From Cymbidium sinense (Eukaryota > Streptophyta > Magnoliopsida > Asparagales > Orchidaceae): a DNA stretch of 64,000 bases. Positions 48,601-62,529 of the stretch are shown piece by piece (positions within the stretch are counted from its first letter, which is position 1; every line of letters begins with the position of its first letter). The stretch spans positions 147,675,601 through 147,739,600 of the forward strand of contig CM038221.1 of assembly GCA_021442155.1 (NCBI GenBank). The letters are read 5' to 3'. The translations under genes were made by a program, and so were the position numbers. The notes below the pieces were generated by a model that was not told the origin of the DNA, made no database searches, and was given only the letters and a program-made list of their open reading frames with translations.

Positions 48601-50360
48601 CTTTTGTCATTTTATAAAACGACCAAGGACGAATGAGTGGGGAAATTGATTTTTTTGGGTTTTATTTTAAAATTAAATTTAGAGAAATTTTAAATTTTAT
48701 TAAAATTAAATTTAATTAATTTACATAATAAAATTTTTACAATTTTTATATGTAGTTAATTTATCTTAATTAACTCATTTCCATTTCATTTTCATTTTTT
48801 ATTTTATTTTATTTTATTTACAAACTAATATATATACATATAATATTATTCAAAATAAAGAAAGTATTTTAAATTTTATTTGTCTAATTTATGTACATAT
48901 ATATAAAAAAGGAATATAAATGGAAGGGATTAAATATGTAGCATTCTTTAAAATGATACTTGATTTTAATCGAAATAATAACATACTTTAATAGTAAAAT
49001 TAAAATATGCCGCACTTATTTATATTTATAAAATATATACAAATATATTTCTAACATAAGTATATTTATGTTAAACATATACATATATACATATCATAAA
49101 TATATTCAAGTATTTTTTTTCTCTTTTTTATTTTTAATTTATAAATATCATGTTAGACAATTTGAATTATCATTGTGGAGTCTTGTACGTAGGTAACTTT
49201 GGCATTTTGCATTTATTATCTGATTATCTTCCATCAAATTAATCAAGACAATTTATTAGAAGATTTAGCAAGCATTATTTAAATTAAATTTAATCTTTTT
49301 TTGAAGCATTTCGAACTAAACTTGTATGATTGTATGTCCTTTACTCGTTGATTTTATCGTGCTTGGTTGACCCATCTTATGGAGCTAGATTGGAGGTCAA
49401 CAATGTACTGTAGCATGCTGTATAAATAAAAGCCTAGTCAGCTTGTCTGCCTGTGAGTGTGTTATGTTTTGTGGAGCTACAATTAGCTGCAGGCCATTTC
49501 TATATACTTCAATAATTAAGAATGTTGTACAAATTTGTGGAGCTCATATTGTTTTCCTTATGAAATTGTTATTATTTACATGACATCTCTTGTTGTTGAT
49601 GAAGATATCTTCTGGACACCATTGATGTTGCCGGCGGACAGCAAAGATCATCAGGATGCGATTGCTAGATGAACTGCTAAAATTCAACCCTTCTGTTTCT
49701 TCACTCTGTAATTGTCTTCCAAATTGTTTAGAAGAAGATTAATTGTTACTGCAATATGTATTTTACGTCTGTCTCCTTATTAGGTGTGATTACTTCTATT
49801 TTGTTTGCACTTCGTTTATTGTGTGTCGTTGTATTTGTAGATATTGCACAAGAAATTGATTACTTAAAATCTTAAATTAACTGGATTTAGACTGTAAGGG
49901 ATATATAAACAAATAGTTAGTTTTTTGGTGATTTGGGTACTATAGTTTCTATAATTTCAAATTTTATTATTCTTGATATATTAAAAAAATTGTCATCAAT
50001 CAAATTAAATAAATAAATTACTTCTCTCTTTCTTCCTGGATTGAGTGATGCTTCTTTTGAATTTTTTTTCTCTTTTCAATTCTAAAAGATGTAATTACTT
50101 TCATTTTGAAGAAAGGATAATTTTATACTTAATACCAAATGTCTCCTCTTTCAGGGAAGATCATCCATATTGAACTCTTGCACTCAAAGTTTTTTTTATT
50201 ACTTTAATAAGATTTGATAGAATGTCAACTATCTTTTCATAAATGGATATACTGCCTCTTAGATTCAATATCAAAGCAAAAATATGTTGCTAGATGGTTA
50301 ATTATCAAAACGAAGCATTAATTCAACTTAAAAAGTTAATTTGCTCATTACATATTGCAC
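48601..50360. other. AT-rich intergenic sequence with a possible promoter
   Basis: No coding similarity is seen. A well-formed TATA box lies at 49,419 and is listed separately. The 250 bases after it are less AT-rich and could be transcribed, but contain no frame or fold I recognise. Confidence 0.35.
49415..49430 (+). promoter_or_regulatory. Candidate TATA box
   Basis: TGCTGTATAAATAAAAG is close to the plant TATA consensus and is followed by a less AT-rich stretch (49,435-49,760). No gene downstream is recognised. In AT-rich DNA such matches also arise by chance. Confidence 0.25.
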
Positions 50361-50362
50361 TC

Positions 50363-52400
50363 TGTGGGCTCCGAAAATTGGTCACCGACCTCCCTATTAA
50401 AAGAGTAGATTAAATGTCAATGAAATTTTCAGAAGGCAGATGAAATAGTAGATAAGACACTACCCAAAGATTTCATCCTCATTTTGTGAGGACTTTAGAT
50501 TTGGTTCTAGGTTTTCTATAGGTGCAAGCAGCTATAGTTAATTATCCCTCACAATGCTGAGAAAGAATTTTCAATTAAAGCTAATCGATAAATCGCTAAA
50601 TGCATAGCGTGTAGTAGCAGCATGTGGAGTATAAAATTATGATTTTATGAAATTCATCATATTAAGTTAAAGCGGATGGTTGGGGGAACGATGATGCGTC
50701 CAATCAAGATCATACGGTTCCATCATCCAGGGCTGTCATTGTCCCTAGTCTACTTAGTCAGAGGAGGTAGTCGACCCAACCTGAGAGAAGAATCCTTGTT
50801 AGTAGCCATGGGTTGCGTCGTCCAAGGAGACCTTATAGACCTGGGGTGGTGTTTGTTTAAGGAGACAAACTTAAGTCCACCTTAGCTAACATATAATTTT
50901 TTGCTATATCAGGTGCACCATATAGTTTACAACTCAAGGTACAGAGCCATTAAAGAGCATACGGGCTACAATCATGACCGTAATATAATGGCGTCATTTG
51001 GTGGCAACCACCCAATCAAAGGACTCTGGTCGTAATCGCATCATATGTGAAGCCTACTAGCCAAACCACATGATCAGAAGACACGAGCCACGTCCTTATT
51101 GACATGAGATTGATTGAGAGTGAATATAGAAATACATTTGACTTGACATTGACTCCTTTGTGAACTAGAGTTTTCTTAATTTGCCACCTTCAATAAATAA
51201 TTGCGGAATGTGAATTGGATTTTAGCTTTAAGTTTTTTAGATTGATGATTTTCATTTAGTCATTCTGAGCTTAATAATTCATCAAATTTTTTTATTTGGA
51301 TTGATACTTAATTTAAGTTAATTTAATGTGAAATTACAATCACATTTTGATGAAAGTATCCACTCTGATTGAAATCTCCATTCAACACAATCATCACAGG
51401 GTATGAATGATTTAAGCATTCACATTGTAATTTGATAATTTCATTTTCAAGATAGAATCCCTCCGATTGAAATCTACAATCAGCATAATCATCACTAGGG
51501 TAGATCTTGTCAACTCTGTTCTTTTTTTAGCAGATGACCGAGTCTACAACTTGCATTTAGAAATTTGAATTTGAGATACAATGATTTTAAAATCTTAGCA
51601 ATAGTAATTCCCTTCGGTTGAAATCTATGCTCACCACAGCCATTGCTGGGGAAGACCTTGTCAACTCTACTTGTTTGCAAGTACAGGATCAGGTCTATGA
51701 CTAAAATTTGCAATCTTATTTTTCATACCAAATTAGAGAATTTAGTATTTTAAATAAGAAAGTCTTCAATTAAGACCTTTGATGGTCATATGTAAATGTA
51801 AAAAATCAAATCATCCTTTAGTAATTAAACATTTAATTTACAACCAATCTTATCAACTCTAACCGTAATAAGGAGGAGGATTAGATTGGTTAAGTAGGAC
51901 TTATGACTTCACCATATAGAGAAAGTGACCCATGGAACCCCTCCAATTGAAATCTACATTTAGCATAATCATCATTGGGGTAGACCCTACCGACTCTACT
52001 CATTTGTTAACAAAGGATTGGGTCTATAACTTGTATTCAAGAATTTGGATTTGAGGTGATTTAACATAAATACTTTGAAATTTTAGATAATAATAATCCC
52101 CTTTGGTTAGATTCTATAATCAACACAGCCATCACTAGGGAGAGTTTGATCATAAAATTTCTCTGTTTAGACCTTTTATGTAGTATGTAAATGTATAAAT
52201 CAAATTTTCTTTTTGGTGATTGAGCATTTGATTTAGAATCAATCCTATCAACTCCTATTTTGCAAGGAGGATTAGATTGATTAAGTGAGACTTATGACTT
52301 CACCATATAGGTAAAGCAGCGCAATCGAGTCCAATTTCAATTTCATTGAATTTTGTGCAATCTATAAAATTTGCATGCTTTATGAGGCAATTAAGGCTAT
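50363..52400 (-). mobile_element. LTR (solo or 3') of the Ogre/Tat-like family
   Basis: TGTGGGCTCCGAAAATTGG at 50,363 and the following 700 bases match the LTRs at 44,240 and 57,289. The sequence outside the end is not a primer binding site, so this is not a 5' LTR. It has an internal tandem array (51,355-52,150). The distal end is not certain. Confidence 0.6.
51355..52150. repeat. Degenerate tandem units inside the LTR
   Basis: A unit with CC(C/T)TCCGATTGAAATCTAC, CA(C/T)AATCATCACTGGGGTAGA, CTTGTCAACTCT and GGGTCTA(C/T)AACTTG recurs near 51,360, 51,455, 51,608, 51,940 and 52,090. One unit is present in the 44.2-kb LTR at about 45,230. Spacing is uneven (about 95 to 330 bases). Confidence 0.8.
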
Positions 52401-53110
52401 GCCTTAAACACTCCTCGTGAAATATGTAAGTCAATTGAGAGTACTTGCACAATTCTTAAAACATTTGAATTTATATCATCTTATTATATACACAAATCTT
52501 GAAGTAGTAAGTAGAAGTTTGACTACCTCATAATGCGTATAAATTTTAATTTCATTTCAGCATAATTGACTACTTGTGCACAGTTTAGCTTAATCTACAT
52601 GAATATTACATTGAGATGCATGCAAACTTCATTTCCATAAGCTGCTTACACGCATTTTTCAGGCATTTTACTTGAGTGTATTGGCTTTATAATCATGTAG
52701 GACTCATCTCCTTATAATATTTACATGCATCTTGGTGTGATAGACTTGTATGTATAGTTGCTTTGGAGTATCTGCAGGTATCTTAAAATCAGCTTGATAT
52801 GGATGTCTATTTAATATATTGAGCTTTAAGTTTGATAACCTCACTTCATGGTCATTTAAGGTTCTCTTAATCATCTCAATATAGATTGTTAAATAATGAG
52901 ATAAAAAAAATTGCATTCATGATCGTATGCTATCGGTTTAGTAGAAGAGTTATTGAGTTCAATTCAACTTTGCTTCAAGTCCAATTGAAGTCTCATTTGT
53001 GTATAGATTCAAGAGATCTCAATGTCATCGCAAATTTCATTTAAATTTTATTCTAATATGTTTTTTGCAAGTTCATTTTTTGTTTTAGAATTTTGTATTT
53101 AATTTAATAT
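52401..53110. other. AT-rich sequence, nothing recognised
   Basis: Probably the distal part of the LTR or flanking DNA. No gene is supported. Confidence 0.4.
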
Positions 53111-55140
53111 CAATTTTGACTTCAAGTGTCTTTTATTGTCCATTGTTAATCCAAATTCTGACAAAATTTTGGCAACACCTCCATAGCTGGGGAGACAAGC
53201 GAGGCGTGCCCACCCATCTAAAAAGATGTGCATGGTGGTGTTTTGCAATACCATGGCCGTATAAGCTCCAACCTACCTGTCTAAAGAGACGCATCGGCTA
53301 TTCAAATACCTGCACAACATGAAACACATACACAAATACATTCATGTATATACACATCATGTTATACCTTTCCAAAGAGTAACACAAGATAATGAAATAT
53401 GACAAAATTTTCTTTTCTTGAACAGATTTAAATAAAATTTATTTTATTTTCTAGATGGAAGTGGTTGGGTAGAGGAAGAATTATGGAGAAGAGTCAACTC
53501 TTGGGCTTGCAAGTGTGAAATAGAGGAGGAGATGGGAGATAGATGAATCGAGTTCGCCTACTAGGAGGTTCAAACTGCACAGTACAAAGGAATCCAAACC
53601 AAAACTTTGTGATCTACTGATTTCTTATGTGATTGGCGATAGAAAACTAGCTCACCCAAATGAAGTGTTGGGGAGAAGTGAGATAAAGGACAGCCTCGTT
53701 AGCCCGGTGGTTCTTGCACAAGATGTCGCTAGGGGATCGACCTTGAGGTGGCTTGTTATAGTGTGGGGCTCATCAACAGAGATAGAGAGAGTTGTTCGGC
53801 TCGTGTATGGAGCTACTGGAGTGGAAAGGGAGATGGGCAAAGAGGGAAGGTGTTGTAACCAACGCTCGGCTTTCCTGGTGCGCTGATGGTAAGGGAGGAA
53901 TGAACATGGGGTTTGAATGGAGTGTTGTACCGAGTAGAGGAGGAGGGATTGGGTTTTGTTCGGCTGGAGGGAAGGTCGGAATGGATCGACTAAGCTTGTG
54001 CTCACGTGTGGAGTCTTGGGAGAGAGAATGGACGGGTAGGGTTGGTCATTCGGCTGTTGTACATACGTCATTGGGAGGAAGGAACAAACGGGTAGTCGCT
54101 CGATTTTGGAAGCTCCAACCGAGAGCTCTGGCGTCGCGCGTGGTATAATATTAGGGCCAGCTGGAGTCCCCTTAGCGTTAGATATTAAGATGTATATATA
54201 GGCCCTTTTTATTTGAGTGCTTAATTGATCCTAATATGAAATTTTACGACGACATTATTATATGGCCAATATATATATATTGATTCTAGGTTATTTCGTT
54301 ATTACGGACACAACAGTGAAGTCATTTCACGATCGGAGATCGTTTGGTTCAAGTCGGCGTCAAATCAGATCAATTTCAGTTCAAAATTGCGCGTCGTCAC
54401 TTCTAACAGCTCGATATTTATGTAGACTCATCCGAATTGATCGTAAATAGTCTCATTTGATAGGTTTTGATGTTTTGACATTTTTGCGCTAACAACATGA
54501 TCAATTTGGTGAATGGAGGTCATTTAGGCATCCTCGCAGCTTCCCAATCTTGACATGCGCATAGGCGCATCGATGGATTTTCTTCTTGATTGATTGACCA
54601 TTAAATTGTGCAATATGTTTATTCTAATCAATTTCGACATTCTGAACGTGATGACAAAGTTCATTCATCGATCAGAAGTTATTTCAATTGATTTTAGTGA
54701 TTCCTAGTGCATTTCAGCTCCGATTTGTACGCTGCTATATCCGATCGCTCGATATTCACACTGACTCGTTCAAATTGAGCGTAGATAGTCTCATTTGATA
54801 TATTTTGATGTTTCAAATCTAACGACACCACCAATTTCATGAACAAAGGTCATTTGTGCATCATCGCAGCCTCTTAACTTTGATAAACACATAGGCGTGT
54901 CGATGGCTCGATCTCTTGATCGGTTGATCGTTAGATTATGCAATATATATATTTCAATCAATTTTGACATTTTGAATGTGACAAAAAAGTTCGTTCATTG
55001 ATTGGAGATCATTTTGACTATTTATTGGTGATGTCTAATGTATTTCAGCCTCGATTTGCGAGCTGTTGTACACGAAATCCATCGAATTTGGCTCGTGAGC
55101 TCGACTTAACTATGGCGTTTGCATGGAGGTCAGCACACCC
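53111..55140. mobile_element. LTR-like sequence, probably Ty3/gypsy
   Basis: It begins with AATTTTGACTTC..ATTCTGACAAAATTTTGGCAACACCTCC, a phrase I associate with long gypsy LTRs of the Del/Tekay type. A G-rich block (53,630-54,150) and an array of about 300-bp units (54,310, 54,640, 54,900) follow, ending GCATGGAGGTCAGCACACCC. The array units match 14,920-15,495 and, reversed, 22,330-22,820. Frames of up to 139 codons in the G-rich block (both strands) match nothing. The boundaries and family are inferred. Confidence 0.45.
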
Positions 55141-55962
55141 TTGATATATAAGCAATGAAAACAACAACTTCCAATCAAGGCATTTATGGAATGCATCACT
55201 GAAGGCACTTCTCGCATAGTTTCTTTAAGAATCTCTCTAAAGTTTTACTCAAAATCTCTCTTAGGTATCTCTCAAAATCTCTTAAAGTTTCAATTGAAAT
55301 ACCTTCAGATTCATCTTAAAATATCTTTTTAGGATTTCTCTTCAATTTGTTTTATAAGTATAATGGATCCTTTTAAATTTTGATTCTCTTTTACACTCTC
55401 AAACTCTTGCACCAAATGTCTTCAGATTCTATCTTTTTTATTGATGGGATAAGTTCATAAGGCCATAGCTAAAGCAAGGTTGGCTCATTATGAAGATAAA
55501 GCATAAGTTGGGTGTGGCTTTTAAATATAATACCACTCATCTTGACTTAGTACTAACAAATAAGGCTCAATATCTAAACTATTTAGCATATTATTGTGTG
55601 ATGAGATAAAGAAGTCAAAGGCCATCAACTTCTATTGCTAATGATCCATAATAATCTAGCTTGTCCTATTGATGTCCATACTATACTTTACTATATAAAT
55701 GCCTTTATAATGGGTGTATCTCAACCTTATATGTGGCACATCATTAGCACTAGCTTGATGGACTTTACATGTACTTGGGAAATCTTTCTTAGTTTAGTGG
55801 AGTTCATTATATACTTGAGGAAGTACGTATTGATCTTGTGAGATTTCCATCATGGTCTAAATATTTTCTCAAAAGGTACAAAAATTCAAGGAGACTAATT
55901 GCACATTCATTATAACATTCAATATATAACCAATTTTAACCTTAATTAAGACACTATAATTA

Positions 55963-56010
<48 letters not shown>

Positions 56011-56200
56011 CAATACTTATCACCAATCATCAAAGCTTCATAATATCAGCACAATAACCTAACCTCCTAGACCAAGGGTTGTCACATTGATGAACATAAA
56101 GAATCACCTCTATGTTTATAAAGCTCATTTGAATGTTATAGGTGGTTCTTCTAGAATATCTTCTAATACTTGAGCCTATAAGATCTTTCTTCATTGCCTC
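55141..56200. other. Intergenic sequence with (TA)n
   Basis: No gene is seen. (TA)n lies at 55,965-56,008. A run of similar phrases (AGAATCTCTC, AAATCTCTTA) near 55,200-55,340 is a simple degenerate repeat. Confidence 0.4.
55965..56008. repeat. (TA)n microsatellite
   Basis: A TA run of about 44 bases. Confidence 0.95.
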
Positions 56201-57285
56201 TAGGTTAGCTTGTTTCTAGATGAAGAAGCTTCTGCGTCGCTACTTCTTCTCGAGGCTTAGGCTTCCATATTTATTTTTCTTATAATCGGGATCTTTTGGC
56301 GGAGGATTCCTGGACATGCAGTCCAGGTGCCATGCCCTGATGCTACAGTTCTTGTTTAAAACAATCTTGAGTTCTTACTACCACAGATGATAGCTTTTGT
56401 AGTAGAGAATTTTTTTCTTCTTTAATAATTGACCTTTGATATCTCTTCTTCATAAAACCTTTTTCCTTTACAACATTTAGGACTCTATGTACTCGAGCAG
56501 ATAAAATTTCAAGTTATTTCTTCTATAATATTTGAGCTGACAGCTGTTGATTCCAAATAGATTGCTTAACATCACTAGTGGAGCTATTCCTTTTCACCCA
56601 TCTCAAAATTTGCAAATTTATTGTTAGAGTATGAATACTCGCTTCTAGTTGTAAGGCTGGTTGTGTAATAGATGGCCCAGGAAAGAGTAGATGAACTTGC
56701 AACTCAGCATTCTTTCTTCTCCTTTGCATTCTAATTAGTTTTTCTCCAAAAGAGGAGGCTTCAGCATCATGTCTTCCTAGTGTAAATGGTTCAACTAGCA
56801 TAGTGGTCGCATCACAAGATGACTGAAACTTTCTGCCTAGTGATAATTATTTTCATGACTAAATAGCAAAATCTTTTGAATCTGAGGCTCTCTTTGAGGA
56901 ACCTCAGTAGTAGAGGCCATTCTAGTTGTCATCCTCCCTTGTACAAGTTGGCATGTATAATATGTAGGAGCTTCAGGTAGAGGATTATTTACAGTAGCGA
57001 TGACTGAGAAGTCTACACTACCAAATTGAATGACAGCTCCAACATCCTCAATATTGATAACAATGTTAGCCAGACAGATATTGGCTTCGTGACCTAGCTA
57101 CATGATGAACAATGTATTCGATATAGAGAACAAGCATATTAGTCATAAGAATATGGTTGATTTAAATTTAATTTCATCAAAAATTGTTTTTTTTTTCAGT
57201 TTTTGTATGCTCCACTATTATTATAGCTTAGATTCGACTAGCCAAAGATAGAAAGAGAAATCTATCCCTAATGGAGTTGCCAAAA
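56200..57285 (-). pseudogene. Second gag copy of the Ogre/Tat-like family, with primer binding site
   Basis: It is homologous to 43.0-44.23 kb on the same strand: GGACATGCAGTCCAGGTG (56,320) matches 43,140; RRRKNAELQ in the frame at 56,523-56,801 matches RRRRNAELRAQQ; and GTAGTGTAGACTTC and TTGTCATTCAATTTGGTAG blocks match 43,835. The primer binding site at about 57,262-57,283 reads TGGCAACTCCATTAGGGA on the - strand. The coding frame is broken, and everything beyond the gag 5' part is missing. Confidence 0.65.
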
Positions 57286-57288
57286 ATC

Positions 57289-57610
57289 TATGGGCTCCGA
57301 AAATTCTCCACTGACCTCTCAATGAAGAGAGTATGATTTAATGCCGATTAAATTTTCGGGAGGCACATGGAATAGTAAATAAGACACTACCCAGAGATTT
57401 TGCCCTCATTTTATGAATTTAGATATGGTTTTAGGTTTTCTATAGGTGCAAGCACCTATAATTAATTACCCCTCCCAATGCTAAAAGAGAACTTTCGATT
57501 AAGGCTAGTCATTAGACTGCTAAACATGTAGTGCATAGTAGCAGCATGTGGAGCTATGAAATTTAGGTTCATGAAATTCATCATTATTTTACTTAGTGGA
57601 TGGTTTGTGT
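57289..57610 (-). repeat. Truncated 5' LTR of the second gypsy copy
   Basis: TATGGGCTCCGAAAATTCTC (terminal TG changed to TA) continues like the LTRs at 44,240 and 50,363 to about 57,605, then stops abruptly at GTGTTGACCTCACTTTC. The rest of the LTR is missing. Confidence 0.65.
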
Positions 57611-59900
57611 TGACCTCACTTTCAGAGTAACTCAACAACCTCCTCATCATAGATCTAGGACTCTTATAGACACTAAGAGCTCCTTAGTCTTAAGATACTT
57701 CTAATGATTAGGTGAACACTTAACCCAAGCCTAGACTTAGAAGGGTTAGCCATGGGGGTAGTCTTAAGGATTTAGGGAGACTTGCCCATCTTATGGCCTA
57801 AACCCAACTTATGTTTAACTTCTCAAACCAAACCTCAAATGCAATTCAAATACCGAATCCAAATCAAAATTTTAAACCAAATGATTGAAACCCATATTCA
57901 AATCCAAAATCAAAATCTATCATAAGCCCTATGATTTTATCTATGGGCTTAGCCTTAGTCAAATTTGAATCAATCTAAATTTAATTTATTTTCTCCAAGA
58001 CCAAACCAAACCTCAAATTTAATTCATGTGCCAAATCCAAATCCAAACCCCAAACCAAATGATTGAAACCCATAATCAAATCCAAAATCAAAATCCTTCT
58101 TAAAGCCTTATGATTGAATTCCATAGACTTAGTCAAATCTCTACCCAATTCAACCCAAATTTGATTGATATCTCATGAATAATTTATATCTTCATTTAAC
58201 TTCACAAATATAAATGAGGTATAAACTTAAATTTCCAAAACTAAATCAAACTAACTCCAAATCCAATCAAAGCCCTTCTTGAGCCATATGAACCTACCTC
58301 CATGAGCTTAGCAAAATCTCATGCAAATCAACCCAAAATCAATTGTTTTCTTTATAAATCAATTATTTCATCATTTACATTCACAAATATAAATGAAACT
58401 CCCATCCCAATGATCAAAACTAAATCAAACTAAATCAATTCCCTACTTAAGCCCTTTTGACCTACCTCCATGGGCTTAGTCAAATTTGCTTCCAAATCAC
58501 TCCAAACTCAAGTATTTTTCTTATAAATTATTTGTATCTTCATTTATATTCACAAATATAAATGAAATATAAATTCACATGACCAAAACCAAGTCCAAAA
58601 TCAAGTCAAAACCCAATGCAAGCCCTTTAAGACAATTCTTTGAACTTGGTCAAATCCTATCCAAATCAAATCAAAACAAATGGATTTTCTCTTGAATAAA
58701 TCACCCATTCAATCATATATCCAAATATAAATGAAACCTACAATCATCAAGCCAGTCAAGTCAGCCTTTTGACTTGAAAATTCCAAATGAACCAAAACCT
58801 ATCATAACCCAAATTAATTGCAATTGGATTTATATTTCAATCCTAAACTCATATATAAATTTAACTAAATCTTAGTCAAACCAAAACAAAGCCAATTGAC
58901 CCATTTAGTTCCACTTGATCCAATGTGGCCTAAAAGACCTTTTGAGCCAAGTTCTAATCCAACCCAAATTGGATTGAACAAATCCCATCCAAGCCTCATA
59001 TCATGATCAACAATCACCCTAGAGTGATTAATTGCCTTGAGTTGGGTCAAACCAAGTCAACTTGGTCATTTGAGAAGTCAACCCTTAGTCCAAATGAAAC
59101 CCAAACTAGCCAAAACTTACCATACATCAAATTGATTGAAACAATTGATTCACACCAACCCATAATCAAGGTTTGAACATGGCTTGATCATCAATTAAGC
59201 CAAACCAAATCTAATTAGTCATTTGACCCAAGTTGACCCAAATTGACCTAAAAGGCAAAAATGGGTCAAATCATGATCTAACCCAAATTGATTGCAACCA
59301 ATGACTCAATTTCATCCTAAATCCATTGTTGAACTTGACCAAAGCCTTAATTTGACCAATTGGACCCAATCTATGCCAATTGACCAACCTAGCCCAAATT
59401 GGCCTAAAAGGTCAAAATTGCCAAAATCTAAATTAAATCCAAATTGATTCAAACCAAAGCCTACAATCATTTTCAGTTAACCAATTGAACATGAACTAAC
59501 TCCCAACCCAAGCCAATTTCACCAATTTGGTCAAATTGGTCAACTTAGCCCATTTGACATATATGAATCCAAATGAGCCAAAATCAAACCTAAGCCAAGT
59601 TGATTGAAACCACTTGAACCAAAATACTTCAAAATCATCATTTGAACCTAACCCAAGCTTTGGTTTGAACCAATTGACCAATTGGTCAACCTAACCCAAA
59701 TTGAACCCATATGACCAAATTGAGCCAAAAACTAATAAAACCAACTCATGAGGCTTTGGGAGCTAATCAAACTCGACCAAAACCCATCCTAAGTTAGCCC
59801 AAAATCAGGCCAAAACTAATTGGAGCCAAACCCAAGGAAAATCTCCCTTGGATATGCCTCCCCATGTGGGATTTTGCCAAAGTTGGCAAAGTCCACTCTC
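57611..59900. repeat. Low-complexity region of AACCAAA/TTGACC phrases
   Basis: Very many variants of AACCCAAATTGACC, AAACCAAATC and CCAATTGACC occur without fixed period. 57,610-58,760 also carries several diverged copies of CACAAATATAAATGAAA and GCCCTTTTGACCTACCTCC-like units. Short - strand frames rich in Gly, Leu, Trp and Lys come from this bias. It may be the 5' part of a very long gypsy LTR. Confidence 0.6.
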
Positions 59901-61070
59901 CTCTCATCCTTGGCAGCCCTCACTCACCCACTTTGGGGTCTAACCTAGGCACCTAGCCCACCCTAAGTGGGCTAGATTGGCCATGGACCAAAGGAAGGTG
60001 AGTTAACTCACCTCCCTTACCAACTGAGCACCCAAAGGATCAAGGGAGAGCCATGAGCCCATATCAAGCCTTGAGCCACCTCCCAAGCACTCCTACAATC
60101 AAACCGAGCCACGTGGAGATGATGGCAACACTCTGGTGCCTTGACGATGATTGGCTGGCCAAAAAATAGGAGATAATCCTGTCCATCCACCTCAACAAAT
60201 TCAGGGATATACCCCCTTAATTCGAACCAAAAATAGATGCATTCGATTCATCTAATCTCTCAAGAATGAAACAAAATGCCTTAAGCAATCCTAGAGCATT
60301 TCCAAGCCTTCCCCATTTCGGATTTCCTCTTTTCATGTAAAACCAAAATAGAAATCTCCATCTCGATTCCAACTCCCTCATCTCTCAACCAAAATCAAAT
60401 TCCTTCTACACACACCTTCCATGCACGTCGTCGAAGCCACCCAAGTCATTTTCTAAGCTCCAAAGACACTGGAGGATAGACTTCGAACAAAGTTGAAGCT
60501 CCAAAGCTCGATATTTGGCCTTCCGAGCAATCTGGGTGGAACCAATCTAATTGATGCTCAACTGGGCTTCATCTTAACTAGACAAAGCTTCCTCAAGCGT
60601 TCGAACCGCTGATCTTAGCTCCAGTGAGGTATTTTAATTAAATCTGAGCTTTAGCTTAAAATGGGTTGGAGATTTTTGAAGAAAAGTTGCATGTGAGCTG
60701 ATCCTAATCGTTGGATCTTCATGGATCCCTCGTACAAAGGTGTGGATTGATTTTGGAGTGAATCCAACCTTGGGTGAACTCAGATTGAGCAATCCATGGC
60801 GAACGGGCTCCGTCATTTGTCGCTCGTAAGAAGAGAGATCACGGGCCGTCCATTTCACATGATTGGAACAGATGGCTCTGATTAGATCATGCTAGATCCA
60901 TTGATTTGAGCCATTATTAACTGCGGGTTTGATCTGCTCTGTCTGATTTGAGATCGGGCGGTGGAGATCAATACCGCGTCCCGCCGCCAACTGAGTCAGT
61001 CGCTGAATAATAACTTAAATAGTCAATCTTGCAATGCCATGTGGAAAGTGCACTGCATTAGTGTGCCGCA
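59900..61070. mobile_element. Possible U3/R part of a long LTR
   Basis: This is a less AT-rich block with CACCCTAAGTGGGCTAGATT, a TATACCCCC-like element near 60,210, CTCATCTCTCAACC, and TCATTTGTCGCTCG..GATCACGGGCCGTCC. The style resembles the control region and leader of long plant gypsy LTRs. No coding frame or partner LTR lies in the window, so this is a guess from composition. Confidence 0.3.
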
Positions 61071-62529
61071 TGGTGCCGACAGGATTAGACTTAATTTAAT
61101 GGTTTTTAAGGTTGAAACTTTCATAATTCATAACTAATTATAGAAAAATCTTTTAAAAAAATATAAACTTAGGCTCATTTTAAATGTATTTCAGAGAGGA
61201 ATACATTAAAATTATCCTTAATTGATTTTTGAATAGTAATTTTGGCTTAATTAAAGTTTAATTAAAAACTTAACTAACCTAATTACTCTCTAATTAATCA
61301 TCCAAATGGTTTCAATTTCTTTGAGGTTGCTTAGGGGGATGACCTCTGCCTCCTCCATGTTTCTTGAAATTTATTGGTTGATTAATTGGAGAAATTGATT
61401 GATTAAGTCTTAATTACTCTCTTAAGTTAATTAAGTGATAATTAAGCATGGGAACAGTAAATTAACTAATTAATTAGACTGATTTGGCATTGATTAATAG
61501 TGTGGAGGTTTAGGGAATGTGATTGAAAAATTTTTCCTAATATTTTCCCTAATTAGCTTAATTAAATTTTAAAATGGATATGATTTTTCTTACTTGATTT
61601 ATGGGTAGGTCTTTAGGTGTTTAATAGCCTAAAGGGGTTTAATGAAATTATGGTTCACTCACATATGTGAGAAAACCATAAAAGTAATTAATGGAGTTCC
61701 TAAGCTTAATTAATGATTGTGAGCAATGCATTAGGCCTATTTTCATAGGACCATTGTCATTTACTTTTCAATTCATTTGCATATTTCATTAGCTCATAAT
61801 CATTTGATTAATTACCTTAAGAAAACATAGGTAAAAGTTTAATTAATTAATTAATTTAATTCATGCCTTAACCTAATTAATCCATAAAATCAATCTAATT
61901 ACATTCTCATTAAATTGAATTAACTCACACATGGGGAATGTAATTAGAATTAACAAACCTCCTCTCATATTTCTTAAATCAAATCAAACATTAAATTGAA
62001 AATGATGTTAAGAAGCTATGGTTTATTTTAAATGAGCTTATTTAGTATTATTATCCTTAAGAATTAATTGGATATAATGAAATTATATGCTTATGTCTCT
62101 TTATTTCCTTCTAATCATATTAAATATTGTATGTCACTTGTAATCATGCATACATATTTTTCAAAAATCAATTAAATGAAATGATTTCGTTTATGTCAAG
62201 CTTGTATGTGTTGATTTAAATTAAAATATGTGTGGTTATTATCATTATTAAATCAAAGTTATTTTCAAAAGAATGTAAATCTATCATAACATATGGACTG
62301 ATGACAATTATAAGTATTCATATGCTTGCATGTGCCTATAGCTTTGAACATGTGATATGGAGTTCTCTTTCTTTAATCTTTATGGATTCACATAAAAATG
62401 TGAATATTAACAAGTGTATAGTTCATTTGAAAATGACACAAGATTTGTTTAGATTCATTCTTATGTATCATCATGTTAAAATTTAGATAGAACTTTAGCT
62501 CACATGTATAAATATTTCAATTAAATCAA

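Noticed and set aside
53629..54148. Overlapping frames of 85-139 codons on both strands
   Set aside because: They lie in the G-rich part of an LTR-like repeat, overlap each other, and resemble no protein.
58865..59681. Gly/Leu/Trp-rich frames on the - strand
   Set aside because: They come from the AACCCAAATTGACC low-complexity region.
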